Source: Pseudomonas sp. G.S.17
Lineage (GTDB): Bacteria; Pseudomonadota; Gammaproteobacteria; Pseudomonadales; Pseudomonadaceae
Length of the DNA: 64,000 bases
Assembly: GCF_038096165.1 (NCBI RefSeq)
Contig: NZ_CP151076.1
Location: 4,151,501 to 4,215,500, forward strand
Direction of reading: 5' to 3'
Both the position numbers and the translations under genes were made by a program. Positions 36,951-46,337 of the stretch are shown in pieces. The notes beneath the pieces are model-generated. The model worked only from the letters and a program-made list of their open reading frames with translations, ran no database searches and was not told the DNA's origin. Position 1 is the stretch's first letter. Every line of letters begins with the position of its first letter.

Positions 36951-36960
36951 GTTCCGCTCC

Positions 36961-38124
36961 TCAGAAGCTGCGCGGCAGTTCGAGCAAATGCTCGGCGACG
37001 TAGGAAAGAATCAGGTTGGTGGAGATCGGCGCGACCTGATACAAACGGGTCTCGCGGAATTTGCGTTCCACATCATATTCGCAGGCAAAGCCGAAGCCGC
37101 CGTGGGTTTGCAGGCAGGCGTTGGCCGCTTCCCAGGACGCCTTGGCCGCCAGGTATTTCGCCATGTTGGCGCTGGCCCCGGCGTTCTTGCCGCTGTCGTA
37201 TTCCTCGCAGGCGCGCCAGCGCATCAGGTCGGCGGCTTCGATTTCGATGTGTGCTTCGGCAATCGGGAATTGCACGCCCTGGTTCTGGCCGATGGGCCGC
37301 CCGAACACCACCCGGTCACGGGCATAGGCGCTGGCTTTCTCGACGAACCAGCGACCGTCGCCGATGCATTCGGCCGCGATCAAGGTGCGCTCGGCGTTCA
37401 GGCCATCGAGGATGTAGCGGAAGCCCTTGCCTTCTTCACCGATCAGGCTGTCCAGCGGCAGTTCGAGGTTGTCGAAAAACAGCTCGTTGGTTTCGTGGTT
37501 GACCATGTTGGCGATGGGCTGCACGGTCAGGCCGTTGCCGATGGCATCGCGCAGGTCGACGAGGAAAATCGACATGCCTTCGGATTTCTTCTTCACCTCG
37601 GCTAATGGTGTCGTGCGCGCCAGCAGGATCATCAAGTCCGAATGCTGGACCCGGGAGATCCACACTTTCTGGCCGTTGATCACATACTTGTCGCCCTGCT
37701 TGATGGCGGTGGTCTTGATCTTGGTGGTGTCGGTGCCGGTGGTCGGTTCGGTGACGCCCATAGATTGCAGGCGCAGTTCGCCGCTGGCCAGCTTGGGCAG
37801 GTAATAGCTTTTCTGCGCCTCGCTGCCGTGACGCAGCAGGGTAAACATGTTGTACATCTGGCCGTGAACCGTGCCGGAGTTGCCGCCGCAACGGTTCACC
37901 TCTTCGAGAATCACCGAAGCCTCAGCCAGACCCAGGCCCGAGCCGCCGTATTCGGTGGGAATCATTGCCGACAGCCAGCCCGCGTCGGTCAGGGCCTTGA
38001 CGAAGCTTTCCGGGAAGCCTTTTTCCTCGTCGATCTTGCGCCAGTACGCCGCGTCGAATTCAGCACACAAGGCACGCACGCCTTCGCGGATGGCATTGAA
38101 GTCTTCATTGTCATTGGGGTTCAT
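36961..38124 (-). CDS. acyl-CoA dehydrogenase family protein
   Basis: A 387-residue FAD enzyme. LQSMGVTEPTTGTDT is the family flavin-binding signature, followed by KVWISRVQHSD, and a C-terminal QTHGGFGFACEYDVERKFRET with the usual GG motif; the expected catalytic Glu lies in the C-terminal half. An ATG at 38124 is preferred over a TTG at 38127. The counterpart in P. aeruginosa is PA0879. A substrate such as methylsuccinyl-CoA would feed the same route but is not shown by sequence. Confidence 0.9.
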   Translation of the reverse strand: MNPNDNEDFNAIREGVRALCAEFDAAYWRKIDEEKGFPESFVKALTDAGWLSAMIPTEYGGSGLGLAEASVILEEVNRCGGNSGTVHGQMYNMFTLLRHGSEAQKSYYLPKLASGELRLQSMGVTEPTTGTDTTKIKTTAIKQGDKYVINGQKVWISRVQHSDLMILLARTTPLAEVKKKSEGMSIFLVDLRDAIGNGLTVQPIANMVNHETNELFFDNLELPLDSLIGEEGKGFRYILDGLNAERTLIAAECIGDGRWFVEKASAYARDRVVFGRPIGQNQGVQFPIAEAHIEIEAADLMRWRACEEYDSGKNAGASANMAKYLAAKASWEAANACLQTHGGFGFACEYDVERKFRETRLYQVAPISTNLILSYVAEHLLELPRSF

Positions 38125-38188
38125 CAATCTGCTCTCTTGAGTTCGCGCGCCAACAGCACCGGCACGGTCTGGCTAATGAGTGAGGTGT

Positions 38189-39028
38189 TCAGTCGAACAG
38201 CACTTCGGCGCTTTGCCCGACGCCGTCCTGATTGCCGGCCCACAACTGCGCCTTGCCTGGCTCAGTGACGCGGCCGCTGACCGTGAAAGGCGTCGGCACA
38301 CTCAACGGACGCACGCCGCGATAGGCGAAATGCCGCAGGCGCGCTTCGGGATGGGCGCGACAGAAAGCGCGCAGGTTCAAAGTGGCGATCATCGGCCCAT
38401 GCACAACGAGGCCCGGATAACCTTCGGTGCCGGTGACGTACGGATAGTCGTAGTGGATGCGATGGCCATTGAAGGTCACTGCCGAATAACGAAACAGCAG
38501 GGTCGGCGTCGGCGTGACGACTTCGTTCCACTCGCCGGTTTCGGCCGCGTCGCCACTGTGCAACTTCGGCGGATTCGGCTCACGATAGACAATGTCCTGT
38601 TCTTCACGGATGCACAGTTGGCCGCTTTGCGAGTAATCATGACGAACGGTGACGAACAACAAGGCGCCGGTGCGGCCGTGCTTTTCTTCGATGTGGGTAA
38701 TGGTCGACAAACGGTGGGCATCGGCGCCGACTTTCAGCGCTTCGATGAATTCGACACGACCGCCGGCCCACATGCGATTGCGGTTGTCCGCCGGTGGCAG
38801 AAAGCCGCCGCGTGCCGGATGGCCATCGGTGCCCAGCAGCGATTCCTCAACCGGTTCCTGGAAGAAACACCACTGCCACAATGGTGGCAGCGCGTCGCCA
38901 TCGGCTGGCGTGGCCTCACCGAACGTGGCCGCGATGCGTTTGATCAGATTACGGCTCAGATGGTCGTGAGCCTCTTCAGTGCGTCCAAGCCAGGCAGTGA
39001 AATCCTTCGGCGACTCTGCAGCGCTCAT
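38189..39028 (-). CDS. ich: itaconyl-/mesaconyl-CoA hydratase (MaoC/HTD2 type)
   Basis: A 279-residue double hot-dog hydratase. It contains GGFLPPADNRNRMWAGG (N-terminal hot-dog) and a C-terminal MaoC-like half with IHYDYPYVTGTEGYPGLVVHGP, holding the catalytic Asp/His region. In the itaconate pathway Ich (PA0878, RipB) hydrates itaconyl-CoA to citramalyl-CoA. It is the first gene of the long operon and divergent from the LysR gene. Confidence 0.87.
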   Translation of the reverse strand: MSAAESPKDFTAWLGRTEEAHDHLSRNLIKRIAATFGEATPADGDALPPLWQWCFFQEPVEESLLGTDGHPARGGFLPPADNRNRMWAGGRVEFIEALKVGADAHRLSTITHIEEKHGRTGALLFVTVRHDYSQSGQLCIREEQDIVYREPNPPKLHSGDAAETGEWNEVVTPTPTLLFRYSAVTFNGHRIHYDYPYVTGTEGYPGLVVHGPMIATLNLRAFCRAHPEARLRHFAYRGVRPLSVPTPFTVSGRVTEPGKAQLWAGNQDGVGQSAEVLFD

Positions 39029-39175
39029 GCGGGTAACCCCTTAGCATTTGTTGTTATGCCGGGACTATGCAAGGCGCGGAGCATTCTGTGAATTTGCATT
39101 TGCGTAAGGCCGCGTTCATATATGCTGAACACAGCTGACACCGATAATTCCAATAACTCTCACCGGACGCCACCC
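39029..39175. promoter_or_regulatory. divergent ich/LysR control region
   Basis: The 147-bp gap between divergent genes must hold both promoters and the LysR binding site. The AT-richest part lies at about 39085-39135, including TTTGCATTTGCGTAAGG. I cannot fix an operator by eye. Confidence 0.5.
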
Positions 39176-40093
39176 ATGCATTTCGACCTGGCCGATCTAC
39201 GCCTCTTCATTCACATCGGCGAATCCCCGAGCCTGACCCAGGGCGCGCGCCGCGCCTTCCTGTCACCCGCCGCAGCCAGTGCGCGGATCAAGGCGCTGGA
39301 AAGCCAGTTCGAAACACGCCTGCTGTATCGAGACAGCCGTGGCGTGGAACTGACCCCGGCCGGGCAACGCTTGCTCAAGCACGCGCGGCTGGTCATGCGT
39401 CAGGTGGAATACCTGAAAAGCGAGTTCACCAACTACGGCACCGATTCGGCCGGGCACATTCGCATCTTCGCCAACACCACGGCCGTGACTGAGTTTCTAC
39501 CGGAAGTGCTGGCCGGTTTTCTCGCCCAGCGGCCCGGCGTCACCGTCGATCTGCAGGAACGCCTGTCCCGGGACATCGTGCGTGGCGTGCTGGATGGCAG
39601 CTCGGACATGGGCATCATCGCCGGACCGGTGGAAGCGGCCGGTTTGCAGGTGATGCACTTCAGCACCGATCGCCTGGTGCTGGCGGTGCCGGTGGGCCAC
39701 GATCTCGCCAGCCAGAGCCCGGTGACCCTCAAGCAGACGCTGACCTTCCAGCATATCGGTCTGCATGAAGGCAGCACGTTGCTGAGTTTCTTGCGCGATC
39801 ACGTCGAGCGCATCGGCCAGCACCTGTCGTTGCGGATTCAGGTGTCGAGCTTCGAGGCGATCTGCCGCATGGTTGAAGCGGGTGTGGGCATCGGCATCAT
39901 TCCCGAGTCCGCCGCCGTGCGCCACAGCCGCACCATGAACCTGGTGACGGTGCAGCTGGACGAACCCTGGGCGATTCGCGAACGGAGCATTCTGGTTCGC
40001 GAGCTGGACGCCCTGCCCGGCACGGTTCGCGCATTGATCGCGACACTGATGCCGGATGCAGAGCCGCCTTCCGCTACGGCTGCGGACGCCTGA
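39176..40093 (+). CDS. itcR: LysR-type regulator of the itaconate genes
   Basis: A 305-residue LTTR. The HTH (about residues 5-62, LTQGARRAFLSPAAASARIKALE) is followed by a substrate-binding domain (about 90-295). In P. aeruginosa (PA0877, RipR) and other bacteria, the LysR gene divergent from this cluster activates it with itaconate. Start 39176 gives the canonical short N-terminus; an upstream frame to 39122 lacks support. It overlaps the 3' end of the convergent EamA gene by 20 bp. Confidence 0.88.
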   Translation: MHFDLADLRLFIHIGESPSLTQGARRAFLSPAAASARIKALESQFETRLLYRDSRGVELTPAGQRLLKHARLVMRQVEYLKSEFTNYGTDSAGHIRIFANTTAVTEFLPEVLAGFLAQRPGVTVDLQERLSRDIVRGVLDGSSDMGIIAGPVEAAGLQVMHFSTDRLVLAVPVGHDLASQSPVTLKQTLTFQHIGLHEGSTLLSFLRDHVERIGQHLSLRIQVSSFEAICRMVEAGVGIGIIPESAAVRHSRTMNLVTVQLDEPWAIRERSILVRELDALPGTVRALIATLMPDAEPPSATAADA

Positions 40094-41048
40094 GAAACGG
40101 CAGGCCCGCCAACGTCAGCGCCACGCCAAGCAACGCGCTGACGGCCAGCGGATCGCCAAATTGCAGATACGCCCAAAGCATCGTCACCGGCGGCGTCAGG
40201 AACAACGCGCCGCTGACGCTTTGCAGGGTGAAGCGGCGCAGGCACAACCAGTAAAATCCGTAGCCGCCCAACGTTCCGAACACCACCAGCCAGAGCACAC
40301 CCAAGCCAAAACCGCTGGCCAGCACCGGGCGCAGGCTGCCTTCCTGCAAGGCCAGCAGGGCAAACACCGGCAATATCGCGCAGACCTGAATGAACAGCCC
40401 CACCAGACCCGGAAGTGGCGGGTGACGCGACTGTTTCTGATAGATGGTCGCCAGCGCCAGTGACGCCACGCCAAGCAGCGGCAGCGAGTACGCCCAAATC
40501 GACGCCCGGGAAAACTCCAGGCTGCTGCCACTGGCGATCAACATGCCGATCAGGCACAAGCCGATGCCCAGCCACTGCCAGCCACGCGTCGCCTGACCGG
40601 GAACAAAACCCGCCAGCAGGACGATGCTCAGCGGCAGCAGATTGGCGATCAACGAACTGGTGCCCGGCGCCACGCCCAGGGCGATGGATGCGGCGATGGG
40701 CCCAATGTAACCGGCGATGCCCAGCAGACCCACCACGCCTTGATCGGCCCAATTGCGCCAACTCAGTTCGCGCAGCTGCCGCCACACCAGCGGCAGCAAC
40801 AGCACGGCCGCGAGCACGAATCGCCAGAACGTCGCGAGCATCACCCCGCTGTGCTCCGACACATAGCGATAGCCGATAAACCCGGAGCTCCAACTGAGCA
40901 CCATGGCGCTGAGCAGCAGCGTGCTGATCCACGTAACTGAAGATGATCTGTGTGGGAGCAAGCTTGCTTGCGAAGGCCGCACCGCCGGTTTCGCCTCATT
41001 GAAACTGCAAAAGTCAGCCTGCTGCCCGCCTCTATGCATGTCCATCAT
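40074..41048 (-). CDS. EamA (DMT) family transporter
   Basis: An up to 324-residue membrane protein with about ten hydrophobic segments in two EamA halves, likely a metabolite exporter. The substrate is unknown. The start is uncertain: the frame is open to 41048, where AAAGGGG precedes tandem ATGs, but the first 35-40 residues are hydrophilic and encoded across a REP element (40950-40976). An alternative ATG at 40904 begins MVLSWSSGFIG. It is divergent from a LysR gene. Confidence 0.85.
   Translation of the reverse strand: MMDMHRGGQQADFCSFNEAKPAVRPSQASLLPHRSSSVTWISTLLLSAMVLSWSSGFIGYRYVSEHSGVMLATFWRFVLAAVLLLPLVWRQLRELSWRNWADQGVVGLLGIAGYIGPIAASIALGVAPGTSSLIANLLPLSIVLLAGFVPGQATRGWQWLGIGLCLIGMLIASGSSLEFSRASIWAYSLPLLGVASLALATIYQKQSRHPPLPGLVGLFIQVCAILPVFALLALQEGSLRPVLASGFGLGVLWLVVFGTLGGYGFYWLCLRRFTLQSVSGALFLTPPVTMLWAYLQFGDPLAVSALLGVALTLAGLPFLRRPQP
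40950..40976. repeat. REP element within the EamA 5' region
   Basis: GTGGGAGCAAGCTTGCTTGCGAAGGC is a single REP arm. It lies within the open frame of the EamA gene, upstream of the first membrane segment. Confidence 0.7.
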
Positions 41049-41145
41049 CCCCGCCCCTTTCCATCACATGAAGCTGATGGTATGAATGACAGGGTGATTC
41101 AATCAAACGAGATGATAAGCATCACTGATGCAGGATTTCTGAACC

Positions 41146-42015
41146 ATGCAGAGCACGCTGGATATCGACCTGCTGCGCACTTTCCAGGCGGTGGTGCGTT
41201 TCGAACAGTTCCTCGCCGCCGCGACCTTCCTCAATCGCAGCCCGTCGGCCGTGAGCCTGCACATTCGGCGCCTGGAAGACATCACCGGCGGGCGCTTGCT
41301 GGAGCGGGACAACCAGACCGTCACGCTGACGCCGCTGGGACGCCGCTTTGCCTTGCAGAGCGCGGAATTGCTGCAGATGCACGACCGAATGCTGGCCGGA
41401 TACAACGCGCCGTCGGTCAGCGGCAAAGTCCGACTGGGGATTTCCGAGGAGTATGCCGGGGCGTTGTTGCAATGCACCCTGCCGCCGCTGTCCGAAGGTT
41501 TTCCCCACATCGAACTGGAAGTCGAAACCGCTTCCAGCGGCCGCCTGCATAGCCAATTGCAACGCGGGCACATGGACCTGGCGTTGGTGGTTGAGCTGAT
41601 GGATGCGCAAAACACGCGCGAGCCGCCGTTATTCCGCTTTGGCACCACCGAACCGGTCTGGGTCGCGGCCCACAGCTACCGGGCCGATCCCGACAAGCCG
41701 CTGCCCCTGGCGCTGCACGGCAATGGTTGTCCCTATCGCAGCGTGGCGCTGGATGCGCTGACCCGAGTGGGTCGGCCGTGGCGCACCATGGTCATGAGCG
41801 CCGGCACCAGCGCGCTGGAAACCACTATTTGCGCCGGTCTGGTGATCGGCATCATCGACCGGGACCGGGTCAGCCCGCAGATGCGCATCCTGAGCGAAGA
41901 AGACGGCCTGCCGACCTTGCCGCTGCACGAACTGCAACTGGTCAAGGCCCCCGGCTCACCCAGCGCGGCCTGTGAAGTGTTGATCCGGTTGATTGGGGAT
42001 CATTTTCGGTTGTGA
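41146..42015 (+). CDS. LysR-type regulator
   Basis: A 289-residue LTTR. The HTH (about residues 8-64, FLAAATFLNRSPSAVSLHIRRLE) is followed by an effector-binding domain. It is divergent from the EamA transporter gene, so it probably controls it. The ligand is unknown. Confidence 0.9.
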   Translation: MQSTLDIDLLRTFQAVVRFEQFLAAATFLNRSPSAVSLHIRRLEDITGGRLLERDNQTVTLTPLGRRFALQSAELLQMHDRMLAGYNAPSVSGKVRLGISEEYAGALLQCTLPPLSEGFPHIELEVETASSGRLHSQLQRGHMDLALVVELMDAQNTREPPLFRFGTTEPVWVAAHSYRADPDKPLPLALHGNGCPYRSVALDALTRVGRPWRTMVMSAGTSALETTICAGLVIGIIDRDRVSPQMRILSEEDGLPTLPLHELQLVKAPGSPSAACEVLIRLIGDHFRL

Positions 42016-42052
42016 GCACCCAATGAGTGAGGCGTTTGAATTGGAATTCATT

Positions 42053-42150
42053 CCGTAGGACCGGCTTTAGCCGGGAGAGGGTCGGTACAAACAGTACATT
42101 TCTATCGTCTGTACGATTGTTCTCCCGGCTGAAGCCGGTCCTACGACCTC
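42053..42150. repeat. REP inverted pair
   Basis: CCGTAGGACCGGCTTTAGCCGGGAGA faces TCTCCCGGCTGAAGCCGGTCCTACG; the arms are nearly perfect complements. Confidence 0.85.
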
Positions 42151-42261
42151 GTGGAGTCCCGACCAGCCACCGCTGCAATATTCTGTAACCAACCGGTTAA
42201 TCGGTATCATGACAACGTCGTTACAGTCGGCATTTGGCCATTTCGTTAGGGAACTGTATCC

Positions 42262-43218
42262 ATGCCTTATTTTTCCCTGGCGCGCTTCAAGGCGCGCTGG
42301 TTCGCCTGGTCTTGCATGGCCCTGCTGATCGTCGGTCTGCCGGTGGGTTGTGCGGTGTTGCAACATACCGAGCGGGAACTGGTGTTTCGTATCGAACCGG
42401 GCACTGCCAGCTGGTACAGCGGACTGCCCGCCGGTGTGCAGGAGTTCGAGCTCAAGGCGCCGGACTTCGGCGTGGCGCAAAACATTCACGCCTGGTGGTG
42501 GCCCGCCAATCGCAAAGACGCGCCAGCGGTGCTGTATCTGCACGGCTCGCGCTGGAACCTCACGGGCCAGCTGTTTCGCATTGAGCAACTGCGCGCCCTG
42601 GGCTTCTCGGTGCTGGCCATCGACTATCGCGGTTTCGGCCAGAGCCAAGGGCGATTGCCCTCCGAGGCCACGGTTTACGAAGACGCACGCGTCGCTTGGG
42701 AACGCCTGAAACTGCTGCAACCGGACCCGCGACAGCGGCTTATTTACGGCCACTCATTGGGCGGCGCCGTGGCGGTGGATCTGGCCGCTGAACTGGGACG
42801 AGACACCGAGAATGGCAAAGAGCCCGTACAAGCCCGTGGCCTGATTATCGAATCCACCTTCACCACACTGGCCGATGTCGCCACCGCAGTGGCCAATACG
42901 TCGTTGCCGGTGCGCTGGTTGCTGTCGCAGAAATTCGACTCCATCGACAAGATCGCCGCTATCCATATGCCGTTGCTGATCGTCCACGGCACCGAGGACC
43001 GCTACGTGCCATCGCGATTCAGTGAAGAGCTGTTTGCGGCGGCCCAGGAGCCGAAGAAACTCCTGCTGGTGCCGGGCGGTTCGCATAACAACAGCATGAG
43101 CCTGGGAAGGCAGGCGTATGGGCAGGCGATTCAGGCGTTGTTCAGAGCCAGCGAGGCGCCAGCCCATGCAGCGAAAGCCCCGGCGGGTGCCGAGGCTGAC
43201 AACCATGCCGCGGGCTGA
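42262..43218 (+). CDS. alpha/beta hydrolase, membrane-anchored or lipoprotein
   Basis: A 318-residue serine hydrolase. An N-terminal hydrophobic segment (about 12-30, ending in a possible lipobox VGLPVGC) suggests export or anchoring. The fold shows YLHGSRWNLTG (oxyanion region), the nucleophile elbow GHSLGG, HGTEDRYVP (acid) and GGSHNNS (His). The substrate is unknown. Its stop codon abuts the opposing gene's stop with no gap (TGATCA). Confidence 0.88.
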   Translation: MPYFSLARFKARWFAWSCMALLIVGLPVGCAVLQHTERELVFRIEPGTASWYSGLPAGVQEFELKAPDFGVAQNIHAWWWPANRKDAPAVLYLHGSRWNLTGQLFRIEQLRALGFSVLAIDYRGFGQSQGRLPSEATVYEDARVAWERLKLLQPDPRQRLIYGHSLGGAVAVDLAAELGRDTENGKEPVQARGLIIESTFTTLADVATAVANTSLPVRWLLSQKFDSIDKIAAIHMPLLIVHGTEDRYVPSRFSEELFAAAQEPKKLLLVPGGSHNNSMSLGRQAYGQAIQALFRASEAPAHAAKAPAGAEADNHAAG

Positions 43219-43950
43219 TCACTGCGGATCGATATGGCTCACCGTGAACGGCTTGCTGCGCACCACAACCTGCCCCGGATGACTGGCCGGCGCAACGCTG
43301 CCGTTCAGTTGCTTGAGCAATGCCTGCGGGTCTTCAATCGGCAAACCGGCCAACTGCTGCGCTGGCAGGTTCCACCACTGGCTGGCCAGCAAGCCGTCGA
43401 TGATGTCCTGATCGAAGCGATAGCGCACCACCTGAGCCGGTGAACCAACGGCGATGGCGTAAGGCGGAATGTCCTTGTTGACCAGCGATTGCGCGCCAAT
43501 CACCGCGCCGGTGCCGATGGTCACGCCTTCCAGAATCAGCACATCCATGCCGATCCACACGTCGTGACCAATGGAAGTTTGCTTGACGCCATCGTGATGC
43601 GGCGCAATGCCGCCCAGTTGCTGGCGCAGGCCGACCAGCCCGCTGTGGGATGTCAGCCAGCTCAGTGGATGGGATTTACGGTCCTGGCCGATGGTCACGT
43701 TCTTGGCAATCGAGCAATAGCGCCCGATGCTGGAGACGTCGTGCAGCTCGGCGCCGCTGACGATATCGGTGTAGGCACCGATGGTCAGCTTGCGGGACAG
43801 AATCTTGATCTGATGCAGCTTTACGCCATGCTCCAGCGTCAGCTCGGTTTCACGGCGCAGGCCTTTGATCCCGCTGTCCAGACGACATTTGTTCTTCGAA
43901 AGCGCCTTTTTCAGCTTTCTGTCCAACAGCGCTCGCTTGAAGAAATTCAT
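43219..43950 (-). CDS. hexapeptide-repeat O-acetyltransferase (CatB-related)
   Basis: A 243-residue left-handed beta-helix acyltransferase. Hexapeptide repeats run through about residues 60-165 (IGRYCSIAKNVTIG, IGHDVWIGMDVLILEGVTIGTGAVIGAQSLV), followed by the Val-Gly-Ser-Pro-Ala motif typical of xenobiotic or polysaccharide acetyltransferases. The start at 43950 omits a 37-residue in-frame extension without homology-like features. The acceptor is unknown, possibly surface polysaccharide. Confidence 0.85.
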   Translation of the reverse strand: MNFFKRALLDRKLKKALSKNKCRLDSGIKGLRRETELTLEHGVKLHQIKILSRKLTIGAYTDIVSGAELHDVSSIGRYCSIAKNVTIGQDRKSHPLSWLTSHSGLVGLRQQLGGIAPHHDGVKQTSIGHDVWIGMDVLILEGVTIGTGAVIGAQSLVNKDIPPYAIAVGSPAQVVRYRFDQDIIDGLLASQWWNLPAQQLAGLPIEDPQALLKQLNGSVAPASHPGQVVVRSKPFTVSHIDPQ

Positions 43951-44175
43951 GGTCTGGTTCCACAGATGATTGGTGGGCTGGTGGCGATTCCACGGCATGA
44001 GTGGAATTTTCCTACGCAAGACTATCTGCCATCCCACACAAAGCTGGGAATCATCGCACAAGCCGAGCGAATCCCAAAAAGCTTGTTCACGGTACGAGGT
44101 TGTCGATTTGCAGACAGGTCATTCGACTATCCAAAGCTGCACCCGAATGAATGAACAACGACGAGGAACACGCCC

Positions 44176-44928
44176 ATGAGCACTTATCCAGTCGCCCCAC
44201 ACGAACTCGACAGCCACCCGGTCGTCTCTCGGCAAGAGTGGCTGACGGCGCGCAAACAGCATCTGATTTACGAGAAAGCCTTTACCCGCCAACGCGATCA
44301 ACTCAGCGCCGAACGCCGCGCCCTGCCCTGGGTCAGGATCGACAAGGCGTACAGCTTTGAAGGTCCCAACGGCAGACAAAGCCTGAGCGAGCTGTTCGGC
44401 AATAACAGCCAGTTGATCATCTATCACTTCATGTTTGGCAAGGATTGGGAGGAAGGCTGCACGGGCTGCTCATTCCTGACCGATCACATGGACGGCGCCA
44501 ACCTGCATCTGGCGCACCACGACATCAGCCTCGTCGCCGTTTCCCACGCGCCATGGCAGCAGTTTCAAGCGTTCAAGCAACGCATGGGCTGGAAGTTGAA
44601 CTGGGTGTCATCGGCGGGCAGTGATTTCAACTATGACTTCGGGGTGTCCGCCACGGCCGAACAGATCGCCGACGGCAGCGTCACCTACAATTACGAGCCC
44701 TCCACCGACCCCTTCGAGGAACTGCCCGGCCTGAGCGTCTTCTACAAAAACCCGGCGGGGGAGATTTTCCACACGTACTCAACCTACGCCCGAGGTCTGG
44801 ACATTCTCGTCGGCGCCTACAACTATCTGGACCTCACGCCCAAAGGCAGGAATGAGGTGCAAATCATGGACTGGATGCGCTTGCATGACCGTTATGACGA
44901 CCAGGACCCGACGGCGCCCCAGGCTTAG
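44176..44928 (+). CDS. DUF899 thioredoxin-like protein
   Basis: A 250-residue protein of the DUF899 family. The core resembles a thioredoxin fold with EEGCTGCSFLTDHMDG (CxxC-like) at about residues 92-107 and FHTYSTYARGLDILVGAYNYLDLTPKGR at the end. The start has AGGAAC upstream. The function is unknown. Its last four bases overlap the end of tam on the other strand. Confidence 0.9.
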   Translation: MSTYPVAPHELDSHPVVSRQEWLTARKQHLIYEKAFTRQRDQLSAERRALPWVRIDKAYSFEGPNGRQSLSELFGNNSQLIIYHFMFGKDWEEGCTGCSFLTDHMDGANLHLAHHDISLVAVSHAPWQQFQAFKQRMGWKLNWVSSAGSDFNYDFGVSATAEQIADGSVTYNYEPSTDPFEELPGLSVFYKNPAGEIFHTYSTYARGLDILVGAYNYLDLTPKGRNEVQIMDWMRLHDRYDDQDPTAPQA

Positions 44929-45689
44929 CGCGTCGCCACCACAAACAACCGTGGAAACGGCAACAATACCGTCCCGTCTTCCAGCGCCGGATAAGCTTCG
45001 CTGATTGCGGCGAGATAGCGTTCCAGGAACGCGTGCTTCTCCGTTTCATCCAGCGGTTCAAGATAAGGCCGCAATGCCGAACCCTTGAACCACTCGACCA
45101 CCGCCGCATGACCACCTTCCAGCGGATGAAAATAGGTGGTGCGCCATACGTCTACCGAACTGCAATGGCCCTTGAGCAGCGAGTAATAAAAGCTCGCGTC
45201 ATGGCGACCAGGATGTTTCACCGCAGCGATCTTGCTCGCCCAAGGGCCGTCCGCTGCCACTTCACGGGCCAGACGGTGGGCCGGCTCTTGCAAATTGTCC
45301 GGCGTCTGCACCGCTAGGCTGCCACCGGGCGTGAGTTTGCTGACCAGACGCGGATACAGCGCGGCATGATCCGCCACCCATTGCAACGAAGCGTTGGCGA
45401 GAATCACATCCAGTGGTTGCGCCGGATTCCACGCCGCGATGTCAGCCAACTCGAAACTCAAGGCCGGCAACCGCTGGCGCGCGTCGATCAGCATGTTTTC
45501 CGAACTGTCCAGGCCGGTCACTTGCGCTTGCGGGTAGCGTTCAGCCAGCACTTCTGTCGAGTTGCCGGGACCGCAGCCCAGATCCACCGCCGTCTGTACG
45601 TTCTGCGTCGGGATCGCCGCGACCAGATCAACCACGGGGCGCGTGCGTTGTTGCTCGAAAATTGAATACTGCTTGGCTGACCAAGGCAT
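44925..45689 (-). CDS. tam: trans-aconitate 2-methyltransferase
   Basis: A 254-residue SAM-dependent methyltransferase. The SAM motif VDLGCGPGNSTEVLAERYP (about residues 34-52), FANASLQW-type motif ANASLQWVADH and the terminal LPFPRLFVVATR line up with E. coli Tam, which monomethylates trans-aconitate, an inhibitor by-product of aconitase. Start 45689 has GGGAG upstream; the longer frame has no support. Confidence 0.92.
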   Translation of the reverse strand: MPWSAKQYSIFEQQRTRPVVDLVAAIPTQNVQTAVDLGCGPGNSTEVLAERYPQAQVTGLDSSENMLIDARQRLPALSFELADIAAWNPAQPLDVILANASLQWVADHAALYPRLVSKLTPGGSLAVQTPDNLQEPAHRLAREVAADGPWASKIAAVKHPGRHDASFYYSLLKGHCSSVDVWRTTYFHPLEGGHAAVVEWFKGSALRPYLEPLDETEKHAFLERYLAAISEAYPALEDGTVLLPFPRLFVVATR

Positions 45690-45765
45690 GGCGGCTCCCG
45701 TGCGGTGTTGAGAAGTGGAGCAGAGACTAGAACGTGCAGCGCCCCGAAACAATGTTCGGCCTGGA

Positions 45766-45950
45766 TCAGCGGGACAAGAGCGTCTGCAACTCCAGCGCAT
45801 TGCCCACAGCAAAACCGCTGGCGGTGTTATCGAAAATGCACCAACTGGAGCTATTTTTTTGCCGGGATGCAAGCAGGTCGCTGGCCAGTATTTGCAGCCG
45901 GGATTGTTCATACGCGCTCAGGCGCGAGGCGTAACGCTGCAAATGGCCAA
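45766..45950 (-). pseudogene. C-terminal remnant of a DUF72 gene
   Basis: On the minus strand one frame encodes about 60 residues starting HLQRYASRLSAYEQSRLQIL and ending WCIFDNTASGFAVGNALELQ plus a stop. This matches the C-terminus of DUF72 proteins (FDN...ALEL). There is no start codon or upstream part (family length is about 240-300), so it looks like a truncated relic. Confidence 0.65.
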
Positions 45951-45983
45951 CGCCTGATGGTCGTGGCTGACTACCACGCTGGT

Positions 45984-46160
45984 TTAGCTCGGTACGCCCG
46001 AGCCATCATCACCCGCAATGTCCGGATCATCCGGCTCCACTTCATTTTCCTCGGCGTTGCGCACGTCATCGTCCGGACGGGCCTCGTCATCGGATTCCAT
46101 CGGATTGGGGTTCGGCCCCGGGGATTGCGCAGCCTGGGTGTCGACAGGTCGTATGCTCAT
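45984..46160 (-). CDS. 58-residue acidic, disordered small protein
   Basis: The ORF begins MSIRPVDTQAAQSPGPNPNP and is rich in Asp/Glu/Pro (e.g. DDEARPDDDVRNAEE), predicted unstructured. GAGG lies about 6 bp before the ATG. It lies between the DUF72 relic and a REP pair. The length is below common cut-offs. The function is unknown. Confidence 0.65.
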   Translation of the reverse strand: MSIRPVDTQAAQSPGPNPNPMESDDEARPDDDVRNAEENEVEPDDPDIAGDDGSGVPS

Positions 46161-46271
46161 GTTGCCCTCGCAGAATCAGATCAATTGGGGGGTGACCTGA
46201 TTTGGAAGCGGCCGCGTGACGGGAGTTCGGTTTATTGGATGACTGGTGTGAAATCCGCAAATACCGGATCC

Positions 46272-46324
46272 GTAGGACCGGCTTCGCCCGGAGAACGCCC
46301 TCCCGACTCAAGCCGGTCCTACAG
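46272..46324. repeat. REP inverted pair
   Basis: GTAGGACCGGCTTCGCCCGGAGA faces CTCCCGACTCAAGCCGGTCCTAC. It lies just past the pcs stop codon. Confidence 0.8.
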
Positions 46325-46337
46325 GCTGTCGTTCGCT

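Noticed and set aside
43216..43221. TGATCA at abutting stop codons
   Set aside because: Simple consequence of two convergent genes with no gap; no functional claim is needed.
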